Assembly: GCF_022347785.1 (NCBI RefSeq)
Contig: NZ_JAKRGA010000002.1
Location: 885,413-949,412 of the forward strand
Source of the DNA: Psychrobium sp. MM17-31
Lineage (GTDB): Bacteria > Pseudomonadota > Gammaproteobacteria > Enterobacterales > Psychrobiaceae
Reading direction: 5' to 3'
Length of the DNA stretch: 64,000 bases
Shown here: positions 19,535-28,803 of the stretch, piece by piece
How positions within the stretch are numbered: the first letter of the stretch is position 1
How the letters are laid out: the number at the start of each line of letters is the position of its first letter
The notes under the pieces: generated by a model
Seen by the model: only the letters and a program-made list of their open reading frames with translations
The model's database searches: none
What the model was told of the DNA's origin: nothing
Made by a program: the position numbers and the translations under genes

Positions 19535-20407
19535 TTAAGTCCACATTACCATGATGGCAGCAATCGCAATTAATACTAAACCTAAACCATCTTTAATTTT
19601 TACCGGCTGTTTTAACCACAATACCGACACTAACATGGTAAAAAATATCTCCACCTGCCCCAATGTTTTAACATAAGGCACGCTTTGATACGCCATTGCA
19701 CTAAACCAGCCGATAGAGCCGATACAACTGGTTAAACTGATCATAAAAGTAAGTTTACCGTGCTCTTGTAATTTGCGCAGTGTCGCTGGTCGTTTGACGG
19801 CTAAGTAGCTCACCAGCATTAAGGTTTGCAACACAATCACTATTAATAGCACCCAAGCAGCGCGATGGGTTGTCGGTAAATCCAGTGTTAAACTCGCTTC
19901 ACGCACCCACAAAGAAGTCAGCGCGAAGCTAGTGCCACAGGCTAATCCCAACATTAACGTTTGCAGCGATAGTCCTTTAATGCCTTGGCGAGAGCTCATC
20001 AATAAAATAGCAACCGTACCAATCAGCACCCCGCCCCAACCAAACAAGCTTAAGCTGGTGCCAAAGAAAATGGTTCCCAAGATTGCAGCCACTAACGCCT
20101 CACTCTTGGCAAGGCCAGCACCAACGGCAAAATTGTTTAGCTTAAATAGTTTTACCATCAGTGCCGTGGCAAGGATCTGCATGCAAGCCGCGCCGACGAC
20201 AAAAAAGATCAGTAATGGAGAAATAGTGGGAAATGAGGCAGGCTGAAAATAATACAGCCCACCTAAATAGAGTGCAGCTAAAGGCACTGCCCACAAAAAT
20301 CGAGCAAGGGTTACGCCAACAACATCGACATCTTGACTGAGTTTACTTTGAAATGCATTACGCCATGACTGCGAAAACGCCGCCATCAGCGTAAAATAAA
20401 TCCACAT
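19535..20407 (-). CDS. EamA/DMT-family transporter
   Basis: A 290-residue integral membrane protein with about ten hydrophobic helices and the internal two-fold repeat of the drug/metabolite transporter superfamily. Recognisable pieces are the N-terminal FSQSWRNAFQSKLSQ, a first-repeat end ILGTIFFGTSLSLFGWGGVL and a second-repeat end MLVSVLWLKQPVKIKDGLGL. The substrate is unknown; relatives export amino acids or metabolites. It appears monocistronic, 90 bp upstream of the transglycosylase gene on the same strand. Confidence 0.85.
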   Translation of the reverse strand: MWIYFTLMAAFSQSWRNAFQSKLSQDVDVVGVTLARFLWAVPLAALYLGGLYYFQPASFPTISPLLIFFVVGAACMQILATALMVKLFKLNNFAVGAGLAKSEALVAAILGTIFFGTSLSLFGWGGVLIGTVAILLMSSRQGIKGLSLQTLMLGLACGTSFALTSLWVREASLTLDLPTTHRAAWVLLIVIVLQTLMLVSYLAVKRPATLRKLQEHGKLTFMISLTSCIGSIGWFSAMAYQSVPYVKTLGQVEIFFTMLVSVLWLKQPVKIKDGLGLVLIAIAAIMVMWT

Positions 20408-20497
20408 GTTGTGTCCTATAGTCTTTACTCAACAACGCAGATAGTGTGCTTTATCACGCCGCAAACTCAAGTGTATTTAATGAATGCTTGATATAGA

Positions 20498-21520
20498 TTA
20501 TTTAAATTTATCAGACAACAGACCAACGGTAATGGCGTAACTATTTGCACAGTTATAACGCAAAATAGTGCGGAAATTACCGTAGGTTAAAAACGCATCG
20601 CCGTTAACACCATCAGGTACCGTTAGCGTAGCTTTTAAGTTAACCGTTGGTAACTCAGCATTATTTAAACGACGTACGCCTAATTCGTTCCATTGCGACA
20701 GTGGCAGCTTTTCGCTATGAGCTCGTAAGGCACGACAGCCTTTTTCTGGCGTCACTTGCTTGGTGTCAGCCACCAGCTGTTTAGCATTTTCAGGTAGCGT
20801 AATTTGACGTCCCCAAGTTTGCTGGTCGTTCCAACCATAATGCTTTAAATAGTTCGCAATCGAGGCAAACACGTCGGCATGAGTGTGCCAAATATCTTTG
20901 CGACCATCGCCATCAAAATCTTGTGCAAGTTGCAGGAAGCTCGATGGCATAAACTGCCCTTGCCCCATCGCACCGCTCCAAGAGCCTTTCATATCTTCGA
21001 GTTTGATATGACCTTCTTTCAAGATAGTCAGTGCGTTAAATAACTCTTTTCTAAAGTAAGGGCCACGGCGCTTGTCATAGGCTAAGGTTGCTAACGAGCG
21101 AATGATGTCATTATTACCGGTGTAGTTACCATAGTTAGTTTCAAGGCCCCAAAACGCCAGAATAAAACGCGGCTGAACACCATAAGCTTTACCTACTTTT
21201 TCAAGTAGTTCACCGTGCTCTTTTTTCATTTTTAAACCAGTGTTAATACGCCAGTCTGACAAACGCTTAGTGCTGTAGCGCTTGAAGGTTCGTTTAAATT
21301 CTGGTTGTGCGCGGTCACTCTTAATCGCTTTTGGATAAGGCTTTAACCCAGTAAGTGCCTCTTCGATTAATTGATCGCTAAACCCTTTTTGTTTAGCTTC
21401 TACTTTGAGAGCTTCTAACCATGTTTGAAAATCTTGTTGTTGCTCGGCCAAAGCCACGTGGCTTAAACCGCATAGAGAAAAGGCAACTGCACCCAATGAA
21501 AAACGCTTTAATAGCTTCAT
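20498..21520 (-). CDS. lytic murein transglycosylase, MltB family
   Basis: A 340-residue periplasmic enzyme that cleaves the MurNAc-GlcNAc bond of peptidoglycan with 1,6-anhydro product formation. The signal peptide ends at HVALA (25). The catalytic glutamate is Glu127 in AFWGLETNYG, followed by the family motifs SWSGAMGQGQFMPSSF and DFDGDGRKDIW. No lipobox is present, so it is the soluble form, as in Slt35/SltB-type homologues, and there is no C-terminal peptidoglycan-binding domain. It is preceded by the DUF599 gene 19 bp upstream and may share its transcript. Confidence 0.92.
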   Translation of the reverse strand: MKLLKRFSLGAVAFSLCGLSHVALAEQQQDFQTWLEALKVEAKQKGFSDQLIEEALTGLKPYPKAIKSDRAQPEFKRTFKRYSTKRLSDWRINTGLKMKKEHGELLEKVGKAYGVQPRFILAFWGLETNYGNYTGNNDIIRSLATLAYDKRRGPYFRKELFNALTILKEGHIKLEDMKGSWSGAMGQGQFMPSSFLQLAQDFDGDGRKDIWHTHADVFASIANYLKHYGWNDQQTWGRQITLPENAKQLVADTKQVTPEKGCRALRAHSEKLPLSQWNELGVRRLNNAELPTVNLKATLTVPDGVNGDAFLTYGNFRTILRYNCANSYAITVGLLSDKFK

Positions 21521-21539
21521 CTTAATTTCCTAATGTTCT

Positions 21540-22235
21540 TTAAACTTTGTCAATCTTGCTCATGACCACCATGGTCTGCGAATGGAATTCGCGCTGGAAT
21601 AACACCACCACAACCATGGTTGTTGCAAAAACAAATGCAATTGGGTGGATAAACCACGCCAAGGTCGACAGTGCAAAATAGTATGACCGCAGGCCATAGT
21701 TGTAGCTGTGACCAGCGTGGTCAATGATCTTAGCAAGGTGTTTTACAAATTTTTCGTCTTCTTCACTCACCTGTTCGCCTTTCGGCACATGAGGGAATGC
21801 CCCCATCAATACCGAACAGAACCCGTATTGGCGAAGCGACCACGTGAAGGTAAAAAACGCATAGATAAAGATTGCAAGCATCAAAATTAATCGTACTTGA
21901 ATATCGAGTAAAGTCGCTGGATAAACCCCGGGAACAGATTGCATGATGGAGAATAGTCGTTCGGATGCTGACAATAGAGTAAGCAAAGCCGCTAGAATCA
22001 GCATAGTTGTCGAGGCAAAAAAGGTCACTTGTCGCTCAAGACTGGCGAGCAATGCCGTATCGGCAATCAGGTGTTCGCGATGAAGTAAGCGGGTCATCCA
22101 AGAAATTCGGTGTCGGTGCATCACAGACGCAATACAGTCGGTTTTTTTCGCTTGGCGCCTTGCAAAACGCGCATAACCAAACCAACACAGACACAACCAC
22201 AACAAACAAAGAACAGTCACCATCACATTGTACAT
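21540..22235 (-). CDS. DUF599 membrane protein
   Basis: A product of about 231 residues with four predicted membrane helices: near residues 4-20, a pair around 70-130, and one near 185-210. Landmarks of the DUF599 family are the R..W...ML.RE segment near the N-terminus, SLRQYGFCSVLMGAFP in the middle, and YNYGLRSYYFALSTLAWFIHP late. The function is unknown. The ATG at 22235 (MYNVMV) is preferred, with GAGG upstream; a GTG at 22247 overlaps that ribosome binding site. It lies 19 nt before the transglycosylase gene. Confidence 0.82.
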   Translation of the reverse strand: MYNVMVTVLCLLWLCLCWFGYARFARRQAKKTDCIASVMHRHRISWMTRLLHREHLIADTALLASLERQVTFFASTTMLILAALLTLLSASERLFSIMQSVPGVYPATLLDIQVRLILMLAIFIYAFFTFTWSLRQYGFCSVLMGAFPHVPKGEQVSEEDEKFVKHLAKIIDHAGHSYNYGLRSYYFALSTLAWFIHPIAFVFATTMVVVVLFQREFHSQTMVVMSKIDKV

Positions 22236-22428
22236 TCGACCAACCACCTCACGGTTTATATAAACTTAAAGATTCATCACTGATTTCAATGGTTTCTTAT
22301 ACTATCGTAAAGCGCTGTGGGTAGATATAATATTTAATCGCATTACCCTTGTTTTTTTACTCTATCGCCCATATACAACACCCATTACTTAATTTGTTGT
22401 ATTTGCCCGATTTAATAAGGCCTCCAGT

Positions 22429-23040
22429 ATGTCAGTTTATTATGTAGATTCATGTCGTTTACCTACTCGTTTAGGTGAGTTTACTATGCACGGCTTTAAT
22501 GAAATCGAGGGCGATAAAGAGCACATCATTTTAACTTACGGCGATATCACGCCAGATGAACCACTGTTAATTCGCTTGCATTCAGAATGTTTAACGGGCG
22601 ATTCGTTATTTAGTATGCGTTGTGACTGTGGCTATCAGTTAGAGACGGCGATGGCCGAAATTGTCAAAGCTGGCAAAGGGGCATTACTTTACCTACGCCA
22701 AGAAGGTCGCGGCATTGGCTTGATTAACAAAATTAAAGCCTACCACCTGCAAGACGACGGTGCCGATACGGTTGAAGCCAATGAGCGCTTAGGTTTTGCC
22801 GCTGATTTACGCCAATTTGATATGTGTAAACCTATGTTGGAGCACTTTGGCGTTAGCGCAGTGCGCTTGATGACCAACAATCCACGCAAAGTAAAATCGC
22901 TGCAAGACGTTGGTGTTAATGTTGTGGAACAAGTACCACTGCAAGTTGGCCGCAATCAACACAACGACGAATACCTCAACACTAAAGCCGAAAAAATGGG
23001 CCATATGTTTTTCCAAGGCTCTTTAAATGACTTAGGCTAG
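22429..23040 (+). CDS. ribA: GTP cyclohydrolase II
   Basis: A 203-residue enzyme for the first step of riboflavin synthesis (GTP to 2,5-diamino-6-ribosylamino-pyrimidinone 5'-phosphate, formate and pyrophosphate). Zinc ligands Cys54, Cys65 and Cys67 ([17 protein letters not shown]) fall at the same positions as in E. coli RibA, followed by [10 protein letters not shown] for GTP binding. It is the monofunctional form, without a RibB domain. No FMN riboswitch fold is evident in the 181 bp upstream. It stands alone between DUF599 (divergent) and the PepSY gene. Confidence 0.95.
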   Translation: MSVYYVDSCRLPTRLGEFTMHGFNEIEGDKEHIILTYGDITPDEPLLIRLHSECLTGDSLFSMRCDCGYQLETAMAEIVKAGKGALLYLRQEGRGIGLINKIKAYHLQDDGADTVEANERLGFAADLRQFDMCKPMLEHFGVSAVRLMTNNPRKVKSLQDVGVNVVEQVPLQVGRNQHNDEYLNTKAEKMGHMFFQGSLNDLG

Positions 23041-23206
23041 CCAAATACCCAGCCAAACTAGTGGAATGATTTAAAACTTCCACTAGTCTCCCTTCTCGAC
23101 TTCCGATACAGTAATACGTTAATTATTTCATTTACCGCGAAAGAAAATCTCAGTCTTTCGGGTCTAGCACAGTCACCAACAGACAACAATTTAGGAAGTT
23201 TACTTA

Positions 23207-25681
23207 GTGACGGTTCAGGCAAAGACGCATTCATCTTGGCATCAACGAATTCGCAGCTGGCATAAATGGCTAGGCGTTGTTGTTGGCTTGCAGATGATCA
23301 TTTGGATGGCAAGCGGCCTGTACATGGTGAGTATCGATATCGAGAAAATCCATGGCGATCACTTTGTAAAAGAAACTTCTTCGCTGCCGGTTACCGAGAT
23401 AACGTCAGTTCCCAAGCAATTTTCTCAGGCTAAACGAGTGCTATTAACCAGCCAGCTAGGACGCCAAATTTACCTTATCGATAACCGCTGGCTCATCGAT
23501 GCGATTAGCGGTGAAGCAATCACCGTCGATAAAACCTACATTACCCAACGCGCCAAAGAGTCCTATAAAGGCACTGCCACTATAAAGTCAGTCACTAAGC
23601 TGCTGCGCTACCCCGATGAGCTAGGAGGACGTAAGCGCCCAATATGGCGAGTCGATTTTGAGGATAGTTTTAATCCGAGCTTTTACTTTTCAGTGCAAAC
23701 AGCCGAATTAGTGCGTAAGCGCAGCGATTTATGGCGCATGTTCGACTTTTTATGGTCGCTACATATCATGGACTATCAAGATGGTGAAGATAGCCATAAT
23801 TCCTTATTGCTAATCGCGTCGATTGTTGCCCTGCTATTGACCACCAGCGGAATTTGGCTCATTTGTTATGCCATTTGGCTACCAGCGCCTGTTGGTAAGC
23901 TCGGTTGGTTGGTTAACACTCATCGTTATTTAGTGCTTATCGTCGGCATTCAGATGTTATTATGGGTGGCAAGCGGCCTTGCGTTCAATTTGCTCAGTAG
24001 CGATAAAACTAGTAGCGAAATCAAGGTTAACCGCATGGCTAGCGTGCGCTTTGTGCCGCAAGCTATTAATTTCAACGACATCAAAGCGAAGTTCCCAGCA
24101 GCCAGCAGAATCAATATTGCCGCAACAGAAACTAAGCCGCTTATTTATGTCACTGAAAGTTTCAATAGCCAACAGCTTCCACCATTCACTCTCGCGTTAA
24201 AAAACGAGTTGTTAAGCCGTGAGCAGATCCGTGAAATAGCGAGTAGAGCCATCAACCAGCCCTTGCCGATTAACAAGATCGAATTGGTAAAAAGTGAAGA
24301 TGCAGAAGCGCGTCAATTTAAACGCAGAGTGTGGCGGGTTCATTATGACAATGACAATCACACCGCCGTTTATATAGATGCCTACAGCGGAAAAGTCCTT
24401 AAAGCGATTGAAGATACGTGGCGCCTGCGAGATCTCTTTTGGATGCTGCACATTATGGATTATCAAGCGCGCAGTGATTTTAACAATCCACTGATTATTT
24501 GCGCCGCAACAATTGCCTTTATCGGCAGTTTAGCAGGCGGCGTGTTAGTTTTCTTGTGTATTAGAGTCGGTCGCAAGAATCGAGATAATAGTATTAGCAT
24601 CACGTTTAAGTCAGGTGATGATGAACAAAGAGTTTCTGCCGTGGCGCAACAAACGCTGCTTAGTGCCCTCAATAAAGACGAGCAACGAATACCGTCGGGC
24701 TGTGGTGGTAAAGGTACGTGCGGCCAATGCATAGTAGCAATTGATAACTACGATGCGCCGCTTAACCATCAACAGCAAATGACTCTGCGCAACAGTGAAA
24801 TTAATGCAGGGTTACGCCTTGCTTGTCAGACTAAGATCAACGGTAACTTAACAGTACAATTAGGCGCTGGCGATAATTTCTCGTCGACAACAGCAACAGT
24901 CGTTAACTCGCGTTTTGTCGCACCATTTATCAAAGAAATCACCTTGCGAGCTGACAGCAACTTCCGCTATGGCGCAGGTCAGTATGTCAATATCACTATT
25001 CCCACTGGCAACTATCAACTGAATAGTCATATTCCCGTCCAATACAAAAATCAATGGCAGCAGCTGCAAGCGATTAACCCTCAAGTGGTTGTGTCAGCAA
25101 CAGAGCAACGCAGTTATTCCATCGCCAATGAATATGATGGTTCCGGCACTATCACTTTGTTAGTTAGATTGATAGAACAAAACGGCCAATTAGGTAGTGG
25201 CTCAGGCTATTTATTTACTTTAGATAATGGCGCACACGTTGAGCTTTCTCCGGCGATGGGGGACTTTTCGTTAGAGCGCGACCAAACACGTGAAGTCGTA
25301 TTAGTTGGTGCTGGTTCAGGATTAGCGCCGCTGCGAGCGATGTTACAACAAGCCATTAGTCAAAATCGTCGCCGTATTTCACTATGGGTAGGTGCTCGCG
25401 CTCAAACAGATATAGTGACCGCGCCATACTTTGATCAATTGAGTCATTCACACAAAAACTTTCAATGGCGACTGAGCCTGTCGCAACCTGATACGTCATG
25501 GAATGGTTTAACGGGCTATATTCAAGAGCACTTATTTGAAGGTTATTTAAATAAGCATCAGGATTTATCGCAAGTGGACTTTTATCTTTGTGGTCCGGAG
25601 GCGATGATGAACGATATACGTCAGCGCCTTATCTTAAAGGGTGTTAGGCATCAGCAAATCAAGCGCGATAGTTTTACCTAG
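23207..25681 (+). CDS. PepSY membrane domain - ferredoxin - flavin reductase fusion
   Basis: An 824-residue three-part protein. The N-terminal 460 residues hold PepSY-associated membrane helices (opening WHQRIRSWHKWLGVVVGLQM) in two copies, each with a LWMLHIMDYQ-type histidine segment; these repeated LHIMDYQ motifs may bind haem. A plant-type 2Fe-2S ferredoxin follows, with Cys499, Cys505, Cys508 and Cys540 (CX5CX2CX31C). The C-terminus is an FNR/NqrF-like FAD and NAD(P)H module with RSYSIAN and GAGSGLAPLRAML. It is inferred to pass electrons from NAD(P)H through flavin and FeS across the membrane, perhaps as a ferric or other external reductase. The start is GTG at 23207. No Fur box is apparent. 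Confidence 0.82.
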   Translation: MTVQAKTHSSWHQRIRSWHKWLGVVVGLQMIIWMASGLYMVSIDIEKIHGDHFVKETSSLPVTEITSVPKQFSQAKRVLLTSQLGRQIYLIDNRWLIDAISGEAITVDKTYITQRAKESYKGTATIKSVTKLLRYPDELGGRKRPIWRVDFEDSFNPSFYFSVQTAELVRKRSDLWRMFDFLWSLHIMDYQDGEDSHNSLLLIASIVALLLTTSGIWLICYAIWLPAPVGKLGWLVNTHRYLVLIVGIQMLLWVASGLAFNLLSSDKTSSEIKVNRMASVRFVPQAINFNDIKAKFPAASRINIAATETKPLIYVTESFNSQQLPPFTLALKNELLSREQIREIASRAINQPLPINKIELVKSEDAEARQFKRRVWRVHYDNDNHTAVYIDAYSGKVLKAIEDTWRLRDLFWMLHIMDYQARSDFNNPLIICAATIAFIGSLAGGVLVFLCIRVGRKNRDNSISITFKSGDDEQRVSAVAQQTLLSALNKDEQRIPSGCGGKGTCGQCIVAIDNYDAPLNHQQQMTLRNSEINAGLRLACQTKINGNLTVQLGAGDNFSSTTATVVNSRFVAPFIKEITLRADSNFRYGAGQYVNITIPTGNYQLNSHIPVQYKNQWQQLQAINPQVVVSATEQRSYSIANEYDGSGTITLLVRLIEQNGQLGSGSGYLFTLDNGAHVELSPAMGDFSLERDQTREVVLVGAGSGLAPLRAMLQQAISQNRRRISLWVGARAQTDIVTAPYFDQLSHSHKNFQWRLSLSQPDTSWNGLTGYIQEHLFEGYLNKHQDLSQVDFYLCGPEAMMNDIRQRLILKGVRHQQIKRDSFT

Positions 25682-25695
25682 CTCAACGCGACCAT

Positions 25696-25733
25696 AAAAA
25701 AAGCCGTTTCAGCATTCACTGAAACGGCTTTTT
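25696..25733. terminator. bidirectional Rho-independent terminator
   Basis: AAGCCGTTTCAG pairs with CTGAAACGGCTT around a 6-nt loop, with A and T runs on the two sides. It lies between the PepSY-ferredoxin gene and convergent erpA and can end both transcripts. Confidence 0.92.
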
Positions 25734-25748
25734 AAGATATCTGTAATA

Positions 25749-26102
25749 TTAGATATTGAAGCTAGAGCCACAACCACAAGTTGCTGTAGCATTTGGATTA
25801 TCCACTAAAAAGCGAGAACCCTCTAAGCCTTCTGTGAAATCAACTTTGCCGCCAACAAGGTATTGTAAACTCATAGGATCAACGACCATACGCGCGCCGT
25901 CTTTTTCTAACGTCATGTCGCCATCGTTAACTTTGTCATCAAAGGTAAACCCGTATTGGAAACCTGAACAACCACCACCCGTGATATAAACACGTAGTTT
26001 AAGATCTTGATTATCTTCATCTTCAAGCAAGTACTTTACTCGCTTAGCCGCAGCAGGCGTGAACTCTAATGGAATTCCTGCCTCAACAACTTCTACCGAC
26101 AT
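25749..26102 (-). CDS. erpA: iron-sulfur cluster insertion protein ErpA
   Basis: A 117-residue A-type carrier that hands Fe-S clusters to targets such as IspG/IspH. The three cluster-binding cysteines are Cys45 in [11 protein letters not shown] and Cys109/Cys111 in TCGCGSSF. Length and C-terminus (SSFNI) are those of ErpA; IscA is shorter. An IscR-type site precedes it at 26138-26162, so it is probably transcribed separately from the DUF6776 gene upstream. Confidence 0.95.
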   Translation of the reverse strand: MSVEVVEAGIPLEFTPAAAKRVKYLLEDEDNQDLKLRVYITGGGCSGFQYGFTFDDKVNDGDMTLEKDGARMVVDPMSLQYLVGGKVDFTEGLEGSRFLVDNPNATATCGCGSSFNI

Positions 26103-26137
26103 ATTAACCTCTTCACATTTGCTATCGAGTTTTAGCT

Positions 26138-26162
26138 ATACCCGACTAATTTGGTCAATTAT
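26138..26162 (-). promoter_or_regulatory. IscR type 1-like binding site before erpA
   Basis: The 25-bp site reads ATACCCGACTAATTTGGTCA followed by ATTAT, which follows the IscR type 1 layout (ATA..YGACT, A/T-rich centre, AGTCRRSTAT) with one half-site deviating. On the minus strand it contains TTGACC, a possible -35. It ends 36 bp upstream of the erpA start. E. coli erpA is IscR-regulated, which supports the reading. Confidence 0.65.
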
Positions 26163-26241
26163 CTAATAGTGACCGCTTTGGTGCAACGATTAATTGCTCA
26201 TCAATGAGGCAATGAGACAATGAGCACAGCTTTAGCAACAG

Positions 26242-26952
26242 TTAGCTTGCCGTTGGCAATATTGGCTGCATTGGTAACTTAATGAGCTCATTCCACGGGT
26301 ACTCTTGTACTACGTTTGCCGCTTTTTGTCCGCGCTGGCGCGGCATTTTGATAGTGACCGTTAATCGCTCTGGCATGAAACCTTCAGGCAACTCAAAATC
26401 ACTTTTAACGTGTTGAAAAAAACGAAAGCTCAGCTTGAGATCTTTAGTAGATTTAATCATTTTCGCCACGTCTAACACCTGAGGTTTGCCATCGATGCTG
26501 CCGAAAATCTCCAATGCTAAATTACCTTTGATATAGCGCTTACGCTTTTCGAGTTGCGCAATCAACACCTCAAATCGGATGTGGCGCTGGCTAATGCCTT
26601 GCGTCAAAATCACCTTTTCAATATGAACGCCGTTGGCGGTGTATTCTGGCGCCATAACTTTTTGATAAAACCTCAGCGCCAATTGCTGTTCAAGCGATTC
26701 AGCTTGCAGTGACAACAAGGTCGTATTCATTTCGTTAATTGTTTTGCGTTCAATCTCTAACGCCATATTAGCTTGTGCTAATGACTGCTCAATTTGCGCC
26801 ACTTTTTGTGTCAATTGCGCCAGTTTAGGATCTGGCGGAGGCGGGGGCTGTTGCTGCCAAATCATTGCTACTCCACCAGCACCGGCAAGCACAGCCACCA
26901 GCAGTGATATAACGCCAAAGCGCGCTTTGTTTATTGTTTTAAAACTTAACAT
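26242..26952 (-). CDS. DUF6776 family membrane-anchored protein
   Basis: A product of about 236 residues starting MLSFKTINKARFG. A single N-terminal membrane helix (about 14-34) is followed by a proline run (PPPPP), a coiled coil of about 50 residues (KLAQLTQKVAQIEQSLAQAN) and a C-terminal beta-rich domain ending WNELIKLPMQPILPTAS. This resembles the family annotated DUF6776 in gammaproteobacteria, often found near erpA; the function is unknown. The ATG at 26952 has AAGG 6 nt upstream and is preferred to a TTG at 26973. Confidence 0.72.
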   Translation of the reverse strand: MLSFKTINKARFGVISLLVAVLAGAGGVAMIWQQQPPPPPDPKLAQLTQKVAQIEQSLAQANMALEIERKTINEMNTTLLSLQAESLEQQLALRFYQKVMAPEYTANGVHIEKVILTQGISQRHIRFEVLIAQLEKRKRYIKGNLALEIFGSIDGKPQVLDVAKMIKSTKDLKLSFRFFQHVKSDFELPEGFMPERLTVTIKMPRQRGQKAANVVQEYPWNELIKLPMQPILPTAS

Positions 26953-27051
26953 TACAGCCTTTATCTGTTTCAATAGGTCAGATTTTCTCCGACGCGATGT
27001 CGGTGCTATAAAATATCATTGTTCAATCAGCTAGGCCAACTATCGATTTTG

Positions 27052-28683
27052 ATGAGACTAAGACACGCCATTAAACTTCCCCTTTCAAATGCAGCTCCGT
27101 CATGGCAGTTGGTTGTCTTGGGGGCAATTGTCGGTTTAATAGCCGCCTTTGCGATTGTGGCAATGCGTCAATCTATCGAAGCGATTCAACTTTACTTTGG
27201 GCTTGGTCATCACGACTCATTTGGCGCAGAAGGTCAGATTACTCGTATGTTAGCGCCATTGGTTGGCGCACTTGTTATCTTGTTTATCGCCTTTATTACT
27301 CATCAAAAATACCACCGCATGGGGATCCCCTTTGTGTTGCATCGCCAACGCAAATTCAATGGATTCATCCCCATTGGCAATACTATTAATCAGTTCTTTA
27401 GCGCAATAGCAGCATTAGCCAGTGGCTTCTCTGTGGGTAAAGAAGGCCCCGCCGTTCACGTGGGTGCAGGTAGCGCCAGTTACTTATCGCAAAAGCTTAA
27501 TATACCTCATAACTCAATGCGTATCCTCACCTCTTGCGGCATAGCAGCGGGTATAGCAGCGACCTTTAATGCACCGCTAGCTGCTGTTGTTTTCGTGCTT
27601 GAGGTCGTATTACAACAATTTCGCATTCACTCCTTTTTACCGCTTATGGTGGCATCACTAATAGGTAGCACCGTCAGCCAGCAGTTTTTTGGCGATAACC
27701 ACGATTACGCCCATATTGCCATTACTACCTTAAAACTCGATTCTATCGGCCCTTTTATTGTCCTAGGCCTCATTGTCGGTATCGCGGCAACCATATTTAA
27801 TCGATCCTTACTTACGGTAATGAAAGCATCCTCAAAGATGACTATGGGCGTGCGATTACCGCTGGCGGGTTGTATTGTTGGCATTATTGCGTGGTTTATT
27901 CCTCATGTGGTGGGCACAGAAGCTGGCGCGCTTAACATTGCCTTTAGTGAGCAACCGGAATTGAGCTTTATTGCACTAGTGCTTATTGGTAAATTTTTAG
28001 CCACGATCTGCGCGTTAGGCTTAGGCATTCCTGGCGGTGTGATTGGTGTGTTATATGCGCTTGGCGCGCTGCTCGGAAGCGTATTAGTGTGGAGCGTCAT
28101 GCCCTATTTGCCAGAGGTCGCTCCCTATGCGTCGATGGCGATTATGATTTGTATGGTGGCACTTATGGCATCGAGCCTCAACGCACCATTGGCGGCCTTG
28201 GTGGCAATCTTAGAAATCTCTCAACAGGCGACTATTATCTTCCCGAGTCTGTTGGTTGTTGTGCCTGCCATTATTGTTGCTCAACAAATGTTTGGAACCC
28301 GCTCACTCTTTATTGAGCAATTAGAATTCCAAAAATTGCCTTATAAAACAGCCCCCGTCTATAACACCCTGCAAGATACCGGCGTGCTGAGCTTGTTGCG
28401 TCGTAAATTTCATTGTGTGCAGCGATTTAAAGCCGATGAGTCGACGTCAATTTCAAAACCAGTATTCATCAAACCCGATCCGCAAATCGCGCGTTATTAT
28501 GCACCGCACGCTATTCAGTCATTACCCATTCTCTATGACAACGCCACTTTAGCCGATGTTTATCAAGAGCTAGCACCAAATCGCGACGGTTATGTGCTTA
28601 TCGTAACTCAGGCAACAAATGAGCTTATTGGCTTTGTTACTTGGCGTTCGTTAAGCAAGCACTTACATCGGGAATACGAGTAA
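27052..28683 (+). CDS. ClC-family chloride channel/transporter with C-terminal CBS-like segment
   Basis: A protein of about 543 residues with some ten hydrophobic helices. The ion-path signature GKEGPAVHVG keeps the gating glutamate (E148 of E. coli ClC-ec1), followed by AAGIAATFNAPLAA. LGLGIPGGVIGVLYALGA replaces the usual GGIFAP region. A cytoplasmic C-terminal segment (LADVYQELAPNRDGYVLIVT to the end) looks like part of a CBS domain. It may be a chloride channel or a chloride/proton antiporter. The ATG at 27052 is preferred; a TTG at 27019 adds 11 residues. It is divergent from DUF6776. Confidence 0.85.
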   Translation: MRLRHAIKLPLSNAAPSWQLVVLGAIVGLIAAFAIVAMRQSIEAIQLYFGLGHHDSFGAEGQITRMLAPLVGALVILFIAFITHQKYHRMGIPFVLHRQRKFNGFIPIGNTINQFFSAIAALASGFSVGKEGPAVHVGAGSASYLSQKLNIPHNSMRILTSCGIAAGIAATFNAPLAAVVFVLEVVLQQFRIHSFLPLMVASLIGSTVSQQFFGDNHDYAHIAITTLKLDSIGPFIVLGLIVGIAATIFNRSLLTVMKASSKMTMGVRLPLAGCIVGIIAWFIPHVVGTEAGALNIAFSEQPELSFIALVLIGKFLATICALGLGIPGGVIGVLYALGALLGSVLVWSVMPYLPEVAPYASMAIMICMVALMASSLNAPLAALVAILEISQQATIIFPSLLVVVPAIIVAQQMFGTRSLFIEQLEFQKLPYKTAPVYNTLQDTGVLSLLRRKFHCVQRFKADESTSISKPVFIKPDPQIARYYAPHAIQSLPILYDNATLADVYQELAPNRDGYVLIVTQATNELIGFVTWRSLSKHLHREYE

Positions 28684-28803
28684 ACTTTTATTGTTCTAAT
28701 GGTCATATCTTCATTGGTTTAGCCCGCTTATTCTGGTATATTTTGCGCCCAACATAAGCACTATCTGAGCTTGCCCAATTCACACTGCCATGAGGTTTCA
28801 ACC

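Noticed and set aside
22248..22428. FMN riboswitch upstream of ribA.
   Set aside because: The conserved RFN core sequences are not present.
23041..23206. Fur box before the PepSY-ferredoxin gene.
   Set aside because: No 19-bp GATAATGATAATCATTATC-like sequence can be found.
28684..28803. Pyrimidine attenuator or pyrL leader before pyrB.
   Set aside because: The leader is only about 50 nt after the likely -10 and I see no U-rich leader peptide or terminator hairpin.
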